Positions 23,291 through 33,965 of a DNA stretch of 64,000 nt are shown here, piece by piece. The notes under the pieces are model-generated. The model did not search any database and was not told the origin of the DNA. It worked only from the letters and a program-made list of their open reading frames with translations. The DNA lies in the NCBI GenBank assembly GCA_019843655.1, contig JACDQD010000011.1, forward strand, positions 18,567,333-18,631,332. The letters run 5' to 3'. Position 1 is the first letter of the stretch, and the number at the start of each line of letters is the position of its first letter. The position numbers were made by a program, and so were the translations under genes. Source of the DNA: Lethocerus indicus (lineage: Eukaryota > Arthropoda > Insecta > Hemiptera > Belostomatidae).

Positions 23291-23605
23291 AAAACTGCAT
23301 TTTTGACCTCCATTTCGTTCTTCTACAATGTATTTTTGGTACTTTTTCGCTGTTGAAACTACATTTCTAACCCTTATTTCGTTGTTGGAAACTGTATTTT
23401 AGGGCGTTTATCGCCGTTTGGGGTTGAAAACTGTATTTTCGGTCCTTTTTTCGCTGTTTGAATTGCCGATTTACGTTTTCATAACTATTTTAGATCTTTT
23501 CTTCGCCGTTTAAAATTGCATTGTCAACCCGATTTCTGTTGAATGAAATTGCATTTTGATTAGGTTTTTGGTTAAAACTGCCTTTTAGGGCGATTAACGA
23601 AATTC
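23285..23605. repeat. Diverged SAT64 units
   Basis: TTGAAACTACATTTCTAACCC and AACTGTATTTTAGGGCGTTTATCG are diverged forms of the SAT64 unit. The transition from the SAT32-like block is gradual, with intermediate units such as CAAAACTGCATTTTTGACC. Confidence 0.75.
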
Positions 23606-23619
23606 CACCCTCCCCCAAC

Positions 23620-23725
23620 AGAAAGAAGTACCGTCGGCGGTACAGTGACGGTGCAAAGTGCCAAGAAGTGACTGACACAGCGCTACTGAAGATGGCGAAC
23701 GGCCGAAACCTCGCGTCAAATCTAC
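23620..23725 (+). repeat. FB-A right arm inserted in SAT64 region
   Basis: GAAGTACCGTCGGCGGTACAGTGACGG, GTGCAAAGTGCC, CACAGCGCTACTGAAGATGG and CGAACGGCCGAAACC are the inner part of an FB-A right arm. GTACCG..CGGTAC just before it is a small palindrome (23,626-23,643). Confidence 0.7.
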
Positions 23726-24361
23726 ATTGTTGTAATTGCGGTACGTGATTCAGTCGGCTATGCCGTACGATTTACGTGTGCCGGCACGTATCGATCGATA
23801 CGTCCGTATCGGACGTTTTCGAAACCGTCAATATCAATAATATGAACGGCGTTCGTGCGCCCACTAATTACGTCGTCGAATTCGGTACCAAACAGTTTCG
23901 GTACCGTTAGCGAGACAGTCCCCGACAGCGTACCTATACGTTGTTGTTGTTGTTTTATAACCACAGTATATATATATATACACATATATATATAGATCGT
24001 GTCTATGTTGGTACCAAAAAGGTACGAAACACGCACGTCATCGCATTCACCGTTTTGTGTACCGTTTTTTTTTGGCCCGAAATTGAAACGGATCGAGACG
24101 GACAACATTTTGTTGCACGAAATCGTTATCGGTGGGGACGAAATAAACGAAAACAATAAACTGAATGAGGTCGAATGTCACAACACGCGAAAAGACGAAA
24201 ATAAAATAAAAAGAGTGTAAACCTAAACACAATTCGCCTAACCCAAATTGTAAATTTCAGTCCCATCACTTATCGATAATTTGGATGATTAAGATAGATA
24301 AATTACGACGTTTAAGGAGAATATTCTCTGCGAATTTTTTCATTCGAATTGTTTATTACAC
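23726..24361. other. Single-copy island inside the satellite block
   Basis: A sequence of average composition with several GGTACC/GGTACGAA motifs and an interrupted TA run (23,967-23,996). Overlapping short open frames on both strands have no recognisable product. No gene is called. Confidence 0.4.
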
Positions 24362-25795
24362 TATAATAACTGTATGTTTGGGTCGTTCATCGCTATTAGA
24401 ACTGCATTTTTGACCCCCCCCCCCACCATTTCGGTGTTGAAAATCGGTGTTTTTGGTACATTTTCGCGGTTTAAACTGGATTATTGAACCATATTTCGGT
24501 GTTTTAAACTGTATTTTTGGCACATTTTCGCGGTTAAAACTATATTTTTGAACCCTATTTCGGTGTTTTAAACTGTATTTTTGGTACTTTTTCGCGGTTA
24601 AAACTGCATTTTTGGTACTTTTTCGCGGTTAAAACTGCATTTTTGGTACTTTTTCGCGGTTAAAACAGCATTTTTGGTACTTTTTCGCGGTTAAAACTGC
24701 ATTTTTGGTACTTTTTCGCGGTTAAAACCGCATTTTTCGTATCTTATTTCGGTGTTGAAAACCGTGTTTTTGGTCGTTATTTGCGGTTAAGACTCGATTT
24801 TTGACACCTATTTCGGTGTTTCAAACTGTATTTTTGGTACTTTTTCGCTGTTAAAAGTACAATTTTGAATGTTATTTCGGTGTTGAAAACTGTGTCTTAG
24901 GTCGTTTATCGCTATTAGAACTGCATTTTTGATCCCTATTTCGGTGTTGAAAATCGGTGTTTTTGGTCGTTTTTTGCGGTTAAAAGTGCATTTTTGGTCG
25001 TTTTTTACGGTTAAAACTGCATTATTGAACATTATTTCGGTGTTGAAAACTGCATTTTATGGCGTTTATCGCTATTAGGACTGCAGTTTTGACCCCATTT
25101 CGGTGTTGAAAACTGTGTTTTTAGTCGTTTTTTGCGGTTAAAACTGGATTTTTGACGCCTATTTCGGTGTTATAAACTGCATTTTTGGTAAATTTTCGCG
25201 GTTAAAACTGCATTTTTGAATCTGATTTCGGTGTTGAAAACCGTGTTTTGGTCGTTTATCGCTATTAGTACTGCATTTTTGACCCCTATTTCGGTGTTGA
25301 AAATCGGTGTTCTTGGTCGTTTTTTGCGGTTAAAACTGCATTTTTGGTCGTTTATTGCGGTTAAAACTGCATTTTTGAACCTTATTTCGGTGTTGAAAAC
25401 TGCATTTTATGGCGTTTATCGCTATTAGAACTGCAGTTTTGACCCCATTTCGGTGTTGAAAACTGTGTTTTTAGTCGTTTTTCGCTGTAAAAACTGGATT
25501 TTTGACTCCTATTTCGGTGTTATAAACTGTATTTTTGGTACATTTTCGCGGTTAAAACTCGATTTTTGACCCGTATTTCTGTGTTGAAAACTGTTTTAAG
25601 TCGTTTATCGCTATTAGAACTGCATTTTTGACCCCTATTTCGGTGTTGAAAACTGTGTTTTTGGTCGTTTTTTGCGATTAGAACTGTAGTTTTGACCCCT
25701 ATTTCGGTGTTTTGAAAACTGTATTTATGGTTATTTTCGTCGGTGAAAACTGCATTTTGACCCTTATTTCGGTCTTTATCACTGTAGTGATAAAG
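24362..25795. repeat. SAT64 array (two ~32-bp half units)
   Basis: The unit is CTGCATTTTTGACCCCTATT, TCGGTGTTGAAAA (33 bp) plus CTGTGTTTTTGGTCGTTTTT, TGCGGTTAAAA (31 bp). The two halves resemble each other and the reverse complement of SAT32 (AAAAACCGTATTTCTGGGC). A run of four single half-units (ACTTTTTCGCGGTTAAAACT) lies at 24,585-24,730, and a ~175-bp segment is repeated at 25,040-25,215 and 25,380-25,560. Confidence 0.93.
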
Positions 25796-26392
25796 TCCTA
25801 TCATATCACCGTCAATTAACGACCCCCCCCAGTTGGGGTTGAAAACTTTATTTCGGGCGTTTTTCGCCGTTAGAATTGCCGATTTAAGTTTTTGCGGTTG
25901 AGCGCATTTTGAAACCCACCGTTGGCGATCGGTTTTACGTTTTCGACCCGATTTCTGTTTTGGGAAAACTGCGTTTTTGCAGTGCCCCAGTTCGACCCGA
26001 TTCAATACAACTTTACCAATCGATTCATATATCAATAGGCGATTTGTTCGCCCTCCTTCGAGGATATATCTGAAGACGGTCGGATCGTGTTCCTTTCGAC
26101 ACGAATTGCACAGTTCGTGAAGGACGTGAGATAATTTCGGTCCGATGGCTCGGTCGTAAATTGGCCTCGAGGCCTCGGACCATTAGCCGGCTCAGGTAAG
26201 AAATATTTTGTAAGAAATTCATAGAAGGCTATATTATTTCATACCCTACAGTGTCTTCCTCGTAAGATAATCAAATACGAGATGATCTATATTTCCTCTC
26301 CTCCCTCCCTCTCTCTCTCTTTCCATCTTTTCCTCTCTCCCTCCATTTCGGTGGAGCGGATTATTTCTTATTTCGCGATTCCCCGATTTCAG
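25796..26392. other. Single-copy spacer with possible small exon
   Basis: Degenerate SAT64 units continue to about 25,985. An open frame of about 40 codons (26,074-26,195) on + ends at CTCAG|GTAAGA, a consensus splice donor. The minus strand of the same stretch is also open, so the coding reading is weak. A CT-rich tract lies at 26,296-26,345. Confidence 0.3.
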
Positions 26393-27036
26393 TATCGCAT
26401 TTTTTTTGGTTAAACTGGATTTTTGGACCCCTATTTCGGTCTTTTAAACTCTATTTTTGGTAGTTTTTCGCGGTTAAAACTGGATTTTGACCCCTATTTC
26501 GGTGTTATAAAGTGTATTTTGGTACTTTTTCGCGGTTAAAACTGGATTTTTGACCCCTATTTCGGTGTTTTAAACTGTATTTTTGGTACTTTTTCGTGGT
26601 TAAAACTCGATTTTTGGCTCCTATTTCGGTCTTTTAAACTGTATTTTTGGTACTTTTTCGCGGTTAAAACTGCATTTTCGAACCTCATTTCGGTGTTGAA
26701 AACTGTGTTTTGTCTTTATCGCTATTAGAACTGATTTTGACCCTATTCCGGTGTTGAAAATCGGTTTTTGGTCGTTTTTGCGGTTAAAACTGGATTTTGG
26801 TCTTTCATGCGGTTAAAACTGGATTTTGACCCTATTTCGGTCTTTTAAACTGAATTTTGGTACTTTTCGCGGTTAAAACTGCATTTTCGAACCTTATTTC
26901 GGTGTTGAAAACCGTGTTTTATGTCGCTAATCGCTATTAGAACTGCATTTTTGACCCCAATTTCGGTGTTGAAAACTGTGTTTTTGGTCATCTATTTGCG
27001 GTTAAAACTGGATTTTTTCGCGGTTAAAATTGCATT
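26393..27036. repeat. SAT64 array, second block
   Basis: This has the same half-units as 24.4-25.8 kb. The first part uses GGTACTTTTTCGCGG (units of ~63 bp) and the second part uses GGTCGTTTTTGCGG. Many units at 26,700-26,880 lack one T, as if homopolymers were shortened. Confidence 0.92.
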
Positions 27037-27324
27037 TTTTGCCCCGTTTTGGGCCTAAAAATCAGATTTTTGGACCCAAAAACCGCACTTTCGGGCCGAT
27101 TTTGCGCCTAAAAACAGCATTTTTGGGTCGATATTGCGCCTGAAAACCTCATTTTTGGGTCTAGAAACCGCATTTCTGGGCCGATTTTGGTCCTAAAAAT
27201 CACATTTCAGTACCTAAAAACCGCATTTTTGGTCCTAAAAACCACATAATTGGTCCGGTTTTGTGGTTTCAGTTCCAGAAGAAGATCAATGAGTTCGTAA
27301 TTTAAATTTAAAAGAAAACTATTT
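27037..27324 (-). repeat. SAT32-like units with conserved tail (copy 2)
   Basis: GGGCCTAAAAATCAGATTTTTGG units lead into CACATTTCAGTACCTAAAAACC, CCACATAATTGGTCCGGTTTTGTGG and TTTCAGTTCCAGAAGAAGATC. It changes abruptly at 27,290 to AT-rich sequence. Confidence 0.85.
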
Positions 27325-27525
27325 TTAGTTTATCGCTGTTAGAACTGCATATTTGACCCCAATTTTGGTGTTGAAACCGTATTTTTCGTCATTTTTTGCA
27401 GTTAAAATTCAATTTTTTACCCCTATTTTAGTGTTGAAAACTGTATTTTAGGTCGTTCATCGCTGTTAGAACTGCATATTTGACCCCCATTTTGGTGTCG
27501 AAGACCGTATTTTTGAGAGAAAAAC
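27325..27525. repeat. SAT64 units, third block
   Basis: Three units of TTTATCGCTGTTAGAACTGC, ATATTTGACCCCAATTTTGGTG are followed by CCGTATTTTT; one carries CATTTTTTGCAGTTAAAATTC. Confidence 0.85.
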
Positions 27526-27662
27526 TGTCAATGATGATATCCAGAAAATATAATGAATACGGTCTATATACGGTCTAGCGAAAGACCAGACGGAGATTTC
27601 GGCCGCTCGCCATCTTCAGTAGCGCTGTGTCAGTCACTTTTGGCGCTTTGGATGTTTTTTTT
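27526..27662 (-). repeat. FB-A left arm fragment
   Basis: Following a doubled GGTCTATATACGGTCTAGCG there are GAAAGACCAGACGG and GCCGCTCGCCATCTTCAGTAGCGCTGTG, CAGTCACTTTTGGCGC and GGATGTTTTTT, the inner half of a reverse arm. Confidence 0.65.
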
Positions 27663-28199
27663 GGTTGGAACCGAATTATTATTGAATTTAAAATTATTAT
27701 AACAATATTATTCGTTATACAATTATAATTAATCCAAACGGGAAGTAGAAATTTGCTTACATTAAAAAATCGAATATTTAATTGTATAAAACGAAGAGAG
27801 AAAATATTGTTACGTTCGGTTTACATACCGCAAATAAGAGAAAATACCACTTTATCATTTCCCTGGAACGAAATGAGAGAATTTATATTTACATCTGAAA
27901 TTTCCACTATAATTATAAAGAAAGCGTTATCATTATTAAAAGCAAACAGCAAATCGTATCCTGTTATTTAAATCAGATATTTTCCCTCCAGGGAATAGGA
28001 ACGAGACTGGAACTCCTTTATTCTATTTCCAGTAAAATGGGGGAATATCGGGAAGATTTACGCAGATAACTTCCCTCTAGTTATTCCCAGATTAGCCAGG
28101 AATTCTAGACAGGATTGTAAAACTTTCGTCCTGGGGCCTGATTAATAAATTAAGATCGAAATTCCCCTTTTTGATTTTTATTATTCCAGAATTCCCCCC
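27663..28199. other. AT-rich single-copy island between satellites
   Basis: It contains an open frame of about 70 codons (27,753-27,971, +, no ATG, Lys/Ile/Leu rich, ending AASKSYPVI-like) without a recognised domain. GGGAATA motifs recur near 28,000-28,100. I call no gene. Confidence 0.35.
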
Positions 28200-28860
28200 T
28201 CTCTCGGTCTTATAAACCCCATTTTTGGTACTTTTTCGCGGTTAAAACTGGATTTTTGGTCGTTTTTTTCGGTTAAAACTGAATTTTTGACCCCTATTTC
28301 GGTCTTATAAACCCCATTTTTGGTACTTTTTCGCGGTTAAAACTGGATTTTTGGTCGTTTTTTTCGGTTAAAACTGAATTTTTGACCCCTATTTCGGTCT
28401 TATAAACCCCCATTTTTGGTACTTTCTCGCGGTTAAAACTGGATTTTTGGTCGTTTTTTTCGGTTAAAACTGAATTTTGACCCCCTATTTCGGTCTTATA
28501 AACCCCATTTTGGTACTTTTCGCGGTTAAAACTGGATTTTTGGTCGTTTTTTCGGTTAAAACTGAATTTTGACCCTATTTCGGTCTTATAAACCCCATTT
28601 TGGTACTTTTCGCGGTTAAAACTGGATTTTTGGTCGTTTTTTCGGTTGACCTTTGAATTTCGGTCTTATAAACCCCATTTTTGGTACTTTTCGTTGAAAA
28701 CTGTATTTTTGGTCGTTTTTCGGTTAAACTGCATTTTTGGCCCTATTTTGGTGTTATAAACCCCTATTTTTGGTCATTTTTGCCTTACTGGATTTTGAAA
28801 ACTTTTTCTTAAACTGGATTTTGAATTTTGACTTAAAAACCCCATTTTGAAAACCCTATT
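28200..28860. repeat. SAT64-derived 95-bp trimer array, 6 units
   Basis: TCGGTCTTATAAACCCC starts at 28,204, 28,299, 28,394, 28,490, 28,580 and 28,660. The first three intervals are 95-96 bp and later ones are 80-90 bp with shortened homopolymers. Each unit holds three half-units of 33, 31 and 31 bp: GAATTTTTGACCCC..., CCATTTTTGGTAC..., GGATTTTTGGTCG.... It is a higher-order repeat of the same ~32-bp monomer. Confidence 0.93.
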
Positions 28861-29036
28861 TCGGTCGATTTTTGGGACTAAAAATCACATTTCCGTACCT
28901 AAAACCGCATTTTGCTCCTAAAACCACATAATTTGTCCGATTTTGTGGTTTTTTCAATCCGCTTTGAAGTGGATTTGGCCCGAAATTTTCGCGAATTCGC
29001 GAAAATTCATAAAACTGCCGCCAAAAAAAATAGTTA
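28861..29036 (-). repeat. SAT32-like units with conserved tail (copy 3)
   Basis: GGGACTAAAAATCACATTTCC, ACATAATTTGTCCGATTTTG and CTTTGAAGTGGATTTGGCCC are followed by AAATTTTCGCGAATTCGCG. This is a variant of the tail in which the GAAGAAGATC segment is replaced by a T-run and CAATCCG. Confidence 0.82.
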
Positions 29037-29525
29037 GTGATGTTTCTGTTCCACTCTCGCCGGGTTTTTCGGGCCTAAAACCCCAATTTTGAGTCCGATT
29101 TTGGGCCTAAAAAGCTCATTTTTGGGCCGATTTAGTGTCTGAGAACCGCATTTTCGGGACTATAAATCACATTTCCTTACCTAAAAACCGCATTTTTGCT
29201 CCTAAAAACCACATAATTTGTCCGATTTTGTGGTTTTAGTTCAAGAAGAAGAAGAAGAAGATCTACCTTGAAGTGGATTTGGCCCGAAATTTATCGCGAA
29301 TTCGCAAAAACTGCCACCAAAAAAAAAAAAAAAATTAGTGATGTTTCTGTTCCACTCTCGCCGGGTTTTTCGGGCCTAAAACCCCAATTTTGAGTCCGAT
29401 TTTCGGCCTAAAAAGCTCATTTTTGGGCCGATTTCGGGCCTGAAAACCTCATTTTTGGGCCGATTTAGTGTCTAAGGACCGCATTTTTGCCCCTAAAAAC
29501 CACGTAATCAAATAAAAAGTTTCAG
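29037..29525. repeat. 300-bp composite (FB-A end + SAT32-like + tail), 1.6 copies
   Basis: TAGTGATGTTTCTGTTCC, ACTCTCGCCGGGTTTTTCGG and CCTAAAACCCCAATTTTGAG occur at 29,036 and again exactly 300 bp later at 29,336. The first part is the FB-A arm piece ending CTCTCGCCGG, fused directly to SAT32-like units and then to the conserved tail (copy 4, 29,150-29,300, with five GAA repeats). The second copy is cut after CCACGTAAT (tail copy 5). Confidence 0.85.
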
Positions 29526-30038
29526 TATAAAAGTTTTCAGTGGGCGAAAATATAGTTTTCGGGGCGGCGGTGTCCGAAAACAATCAACTTTTCCTGGGAG
29601 TTTTACTTTTCCGCTCGGCCATAACTACAAATTGCAGACACCGGTCTATAGTTTTTCCCGGTTTTCCGTATTCGACGGAGCCGAAAATAAGGGGGAAAAT
29701 CCCCCCCCTCCCCCCCGTCCGCGTTATCATCCACCGATCGGTGATATAATCTCGGCGTGACGTATACAACTCCGGCATTTCTTCCGCCATCTGGAAATAT
29801 TACAGCCGTTCCCATCGGGCATAATATTCCAGGTCTATAATGGTCTTAGTGGGATGATAAGAGGCGGTAATTTATGCGGCCGATCGGCCGGCAATTACAA
29901 CGGACATTACCGCCAATTACCGTACGGAGGATATTGGCGTATGGAAAATTACAAACCTCTGTCTGTTCTGCAATACGTCGGCGAGAACGGATCTACGTTA
30001 AAATTATAAATTTGCAATCAATTGATCGACAATTTGTA
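29526..30038. other. Single-copy spacer
   Basis: A homopurine/homopyrimidine tract lies at 29,690-29,720 (A-run, then CCCCCCCCTCCCCCCCG). Short open frames occur on both strands in the same stretch, which is a sign of chance. No gene is called. Confidence 0.4.
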
Positions 30039-30302
30039 TCGAGAGGTCCAAAAAAACGTATCCACCCTTTGAAAGGCCATAATTTGAACGGCCTAATTTT
30101 CGGTACGTGTTCGGTACAGTTTGTAGTTCGCGCCGTATACAAGCGTTGTATTATGGGCTTATCGAATACCCACAGTGTGATATATCTTTAAGTCGGACTT
30201 TAAGCTACACTTTCATCAAAAATGAGACACAACTCCGTCAATTAGTTTGCAAGTTATGGACTTTTAAACGGTGGATACATTTTTTTGGACCACCCCCGCC
30301 TG
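30039..30302. mobile_element. Tc1/mariner-type MITE, shorter copy
   Basis: The left end GAGAGGTCCAAAAAAACGTA, TCCACCCTTTGAAAGGCCATAA is the inverse of the right end TTATGGACTTTTAAACGGTG, GATACATTTTTTTGGACCA. The element lies between TA dinucleotides (30,037-30,038 and 30,303-30,304), the target site of this superfamily. The interior matches the copy at 45,243-45,706 but in the opposite orientation and with a shorter middle. It has no transposase. Open frames such as LSYTFIKNETQL are noncoding sequence in translation. Confidence 0.8.
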
Positions 30303-30349
30303 TATATATGCAATTTTTAGTGCAAAGGCAGATTTTTAAGTACAAATTC

Positions 30350-30862
30350 TGTTTTGTGGCTTGCGAAGGGTTGGAATACCCTTAGAATTCGTGTGTTTTT
30401 ACCGTATTCGTGGATTTGGTCTTTCGCCAGACCGGTTTCGGCCGCTCGCCATCTTCACTTCTTATCTGGCGACACTTTTTCTTGTTTCCCAGCGAAGGGC
30501 CTGCATTATCAGAAAATATTATTCGGATTGTAGAATACCACTTTTTGTGGCCTGCGAAGGGTTGGAATACCGTAGATTTCGTGGTATATTTGCGTCTACT
30601 CTCGCCGGTTCGGTCTTTCTCCAGACCGGTTTCGGCCGCTCGCCATCTTCACTTCTTATTTGGCGACACTTTTTCTTGTTTCCCAGCAAAGGGCCTGCAT
30701 TATCAGAAAATATTATTCGATTGTAGAATACCTTTTTTGTGGCCTGCGAAGGGTTGGAATACCGTAGATTTCGTGGTATATTTGCGTCTACTCTCGCCGG
30801 TTCGGTCATTCGCCAGACCGGTTTCGGCCGCTCGCCATCTTCACTTCTTATTTGGAATCTAC
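30350..30862 (-). repeat. FB-A-derived tandem array, ~192-bp unit, 3 copies
   Basis: GTGGC(T/C)TGCGAAGGGTTGG recurs at about 30,356, 30,548 and 30,740. Each unit has AATACCGTAGATTTCGTGG, CTCTCGCCGGTTCGGTC, TTCGCCAGACCGG, GCTCGCCATCTTCACTTCTT, TTTCTTGTTTCCCAGC and AGAAAATATTATTCG. The YY1-like segment is truncated in this lineage (CATCTTCACTTC in place of CATCTTCAGTAG), identically in all three units, so the mutation came before the amplification. Confidence 0.88.
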
Positions 30863-31499
30863 AGACTCTACGGAAAATAGACGATAATTTGTCGGGATCA
30901 ATCGACATCGCCGACACTGTACTAGGGGATGAATTTCAGAGAGTAATTATTGATAGACTTTGCGCGCTTCGTTCTAAGCCGGGAAACGCGCGTATAACGT
31001 GCAGCTGAACGCGCCAAAGGTCACAAGGTTAAGGTCGCAAAGCCCGTAGAATGGGGTCTGTTTTCGATTTGTGTTTTTTTTTCTCTCTCATTTTTTCGCC
31101 CAACCGCGAAGATTCTCCGCTCATTGCACGTGATTTACGCGCCTTGTTCAAACGCTGACGTGCAGCGAATACGTTCCGCACCGAGTGGATGAGACATCGT
31201 CGAAGGCGGAATAAAATTAAAACTCTGCCCGGCCGTAAATTGTACAGAATTTCAAAATAGAAACGAAGGTCGCAGAGTTACAGCATCGTAAATGGCAGTA
31301 TTCGTCGTGCTTGGGCGAAAAACGGTCTATTGGCAATTGCTTCGGGGGGTTGGAAAAAACGTTGGCGCAATAAATAAATAAATAATTTTTCAAAAAACAC
31401 CCCAAAATTCGCGATACTTTCTGTACACATTAATCCTACAGTGCGATTCACCTGGGGCGAAATTTTACAGGTTTCAGTACGATTTGGGGGTGGAGGGGG
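30863..31499. other. Single-copy spacer
   Basis: No repeat family or convincing open frame was seen. Composition is balanced, with a TTTTTTTTTCTCTCTCATTTTTT tract near 31,075. No RNA gene was recognised. Confidence 0.4.
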
Positions 31500-31795
31500 G
31501 AAATTCTGACCTTTGACCCGTTTTCACATAGTTAATGGTTCCGTAATATAGGGTACAATATTAGTTGATTGTACAATAAATAAAAAAAAAATATATAGGG
31601 GTGGCAAACACGCTGTATCTCTAGGGGCGAAACCGGTCTAGTCTTTTGACCGAATATTCGACCGGAAACGGTCTACAAATTGGATCATTTTTATGTCCTA
31701 TCGGGGAAATTTTCAAAGGTCAAAGTGCTGACCTTTCAAAAGAAATACGCGATTTAACTGAGAAATATTTAAATTATTGTTAACCCCGACAACCC
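31500..31795 (+). repeat. Dispersed repeat F, copy 1
   Basis: CTGACCTTTGACCCGTTTTC, then GAAACCGGTCTAGTC, CCGAATATTCGACCGGAAACGG, GGGGAAATTTTCAAAGG and CGATTTAACTGAGAAATATTTAAAT occur here and, in the same order and orientation, at 39,007-39,265. The two copies are clearly diverged, so this is an older dispersed repeat. Its identity is unknown. Confidence 0.7.
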
Positions 31796-32100
31796 TATGA
31801 CAAATCTCCCAGACCATTCTCTCGCCGGTTTTTTGGCCTAAAACCACATTTTTGGGCCGATATTGCGCCTAAAGACCTCATTTTTGGGCCGATTTTGGCC
31901 CTAAAAACCTCATTTTTGGACCGATTTAGTTTCTGAGAACCGCATTTTTGGGACTAAAAATCACATTTCCTTACCTAAAAACAGCATTTTTGCTCCTAAA
32001 AACCACATAATTTGTCCGATTTTGTGGTTTCAGTTCGAGAAGAAAAAGAAGATCCACCTTGAAGTGGATTTGGACCAAAATTTATCCCCAACCCAAAATT
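31796..32100 (-). repeat. Composite: FB-A end + SAT32-like units + conserved tail (copy 6)
   Basis: CTCTCGCCGGTTTTTTGGCC at 31,819 repeats the junction seen at 29,037 and 29,337. SAT32-like units follow to about 31,990, then CCACATAATTTGTCCGATTT, GTGGTTTCAGTTCGAGAAG and ATCCACCTTGAAGTGGAT. The last motif is a hairpin (ATCCAC/GTGGAT, 6-base loop). Confidence 0.85.
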
Positions 32101-32500
32101 ATTTACTGAACCGGGCCTTCTGACCGTTCGCCGTCTTCAGTAGCGCGCGGTGTCGGTCACTTTCGATGTCTTTCGTACGAGTGACGCAGCGCAGTGTGGG
32201 ATGGCCCCGTCAAAAAACATCGAAAGTGCCGACAGTGACTACTGAAGATGGCGAGCGGCCGAAACCGGTCGAACCCAGCAAGAGATGAGACAGATGTTTT
32301 TTTGGGGGCATCCTCACTGCAATCATCGCAGTACTAGTGGCGAAAAGACATCCTGAGTTGGCGAAAGTGACCGACACAGCGCTACTGAAGATGGCGAGCG
32401 GCCGAAAAACCGGTCTAGCAAAAGACCGAACCGCAACGAAATTTACGGGTATTCCGACCGGTCTCGGACCACGAAACGGGTATTCTAAACTAATAATAAA
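32101..32500. mobile_element. FB-A elements, two palindromic units
   Basis: A reverse inner arm (CCGTCTTCAGTAGCG, 32,131) meets forward arms at 32,238 (CTACTGAAGATGGCGAG) and 32,380 (GCGCTACTGAAGATGGCGAG, GGTCTAGCAAAAGACC, then ATTCCGACCGGTCTCGGACC). The centre carries AGATGAGACAGATGTTTTTT, the reverse complement of the motif in the 3.4-4.1 kb array. Confidence 0.7.
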
Positions 32501-33000
32501 AAAAATACATAATAGAGCAGAATGGAGACAATTCAGTGAAGTCACGCTACACTTTCGAGTTTTCAAATTTCGAAAATCGCTCCACGCGCGTCAATTGCCC
32601 AAAGAATGCTACTGATGACGGTGATAGATATCATCTACAAGTCTATTCTTTCTAGTTGACCTTAAAGAACTGGCCGTTTCGAGTATTGGCGCTGCGAGGA
32701 TTTTCCTGGATTTTTTTTTTTTTTCATTTCCGTCATCGACTCGTCTGCCGGGGGAAGGAGAATTAAAGCGAGGCTTAAAAAGGCGAAGCCGATGTAAAGG
32801 ATACGATGTTGGAATGGAGGCGAGCGCGAGCGAGAGAGAGAGAAAACCCTGATAATCTTTTCAGGAAAAAAAAATAAAAAAATAAAGTATATATGACGAA
32901 TTTGTCCTCGAGGAAGGCCGCTGGAAGGCCGACCGGCCTTAGCCGCTCACTTATTATAAAGCTTCTAATCAATAGTCTATAATTCAGAGCTGGATATTTA
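32501..33000. other. Single-copy spacer
   Basis: It contains GAGCGCGAGCGAGAGAGAGAG (32,822-32,842) and A-runs. GGAAGGCCGCTGGAAGGCCGACC at 32,912 is a small direct repeat. No gene was seen. Confidence 0.4.
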
Positions 33001-33118
33001 TCAAAATGCGCCGCTCGCCGTCTTCAGTAGCGGCGTTGCAACTTTGGATGATTTATTTGGGGGGGGCATCCTCACTGCACTGTCACTGTCACCTGTACTG
33101 ACATTAACACGAATAAAG

Positions 33119-33149
<31 letters not shown>

Positions 33150-33272
33150 TTCGTAGATTTCGTGTGTTTCGGCCGCTCGCCGTCTTCAGTAGCGCTGTGT
33201 TAGTCACTTTGGCACTTTGATGTTTTTTTTGAGGGCATCCTCACTGCACTGTCACCTGTACTGACATAAAGA

Positions 33273-33338
<66 letters not shown>

Positions 33339-33965
33339 TAGATTTCGTCTGCTTCTGCCTCTCACCGGTTTGGTCATTTGCCAGACCGGTTTCACGGCCG
33401 CTCGCCGTCTTCAGTAGCGCTGTGTTGTACTGCAGAGTACAAGTGACGAAAGTGAAAATATCCAAAGTGCCGAAAGTAACACAGCGCTACTGAAGATGGC
33501 GAGCAGCCGTGAAACCGATCTGGCAAAGACCGAACCGGCGAGAGGAGACTACAGAGAGGAAATCTACAGATAATATTTCGTAGATTTCGTCTGTTTCTGT
33601 TCTCTCGCCGGTTCGGTCTTTGCCAGACCGGTTTCGGCCGCTCGCCATCTTCAGTAGCCGCTGTTTTGGTGCTGCAGAGTACGAGTGAGGAAAGTGAAAT
33701 GTCATCCGCCGAAAGTGAGTAACACCGCTACTGCTCGCCAAGACGGCGACTGGCCGCGAAACCGGTCTAGCGAAAGACCGAACTGGCGAGAGAGGAAATC
33801 TACAGATAATATTTCGTAGATTTTCGCTCGTTTCCTCTCGCCGGGTTCGGTCTTTCGAGACAGACCGCAGTATGCAAGTGACCGACACCGCTACTGAAGA
33901 CGGCGAGCGGCCGCGAAACCGGTCTGGCGAACGACCGAACCGGCGGGAGGAAGACGGAAATACCG
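33001..33965. mobile_element. FB-A cluster with two (TA)n expansions
   Basis: Reverse arms start at 33,010, 33,170, 33,350 and 33,590, each ending in CTTCAGTAGCG. Forward arms lie at 33,485 and 33,890, and a rearranged one at 33,728. Two units have CTGTACTGACAT(T/A)AA then AC or GACGA immediately followed by (TA)n and then CGTAGATTTCGT: 33,122-33,149 and 33,275-33,336. The TA runs therefore sit at the same internal junction between the FB-A centre and the next arm. Confidence 0.8.
33275..33336. repeat. (TA)n microsatellite at FB-A internal junction
   Basis: 62 bp of alternating A and T between GACATAAAGACG and CGTAGATTTCGTCTGC. The same context flanks the TA run at 38,629-38,663 and a shorter one at 33,122-33,149. 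Confidence 0.95.

Noticed and set aside
30107..30385. Frame with LSRTLSYTFIKNETQLRQL, also seen at 45.1-45.4 kb, looking like a conserved protein
   Set aside because: The similarity is the subterminal noncoding part of the Tc1/mariner-type MITE in both places; no transposase motifs.
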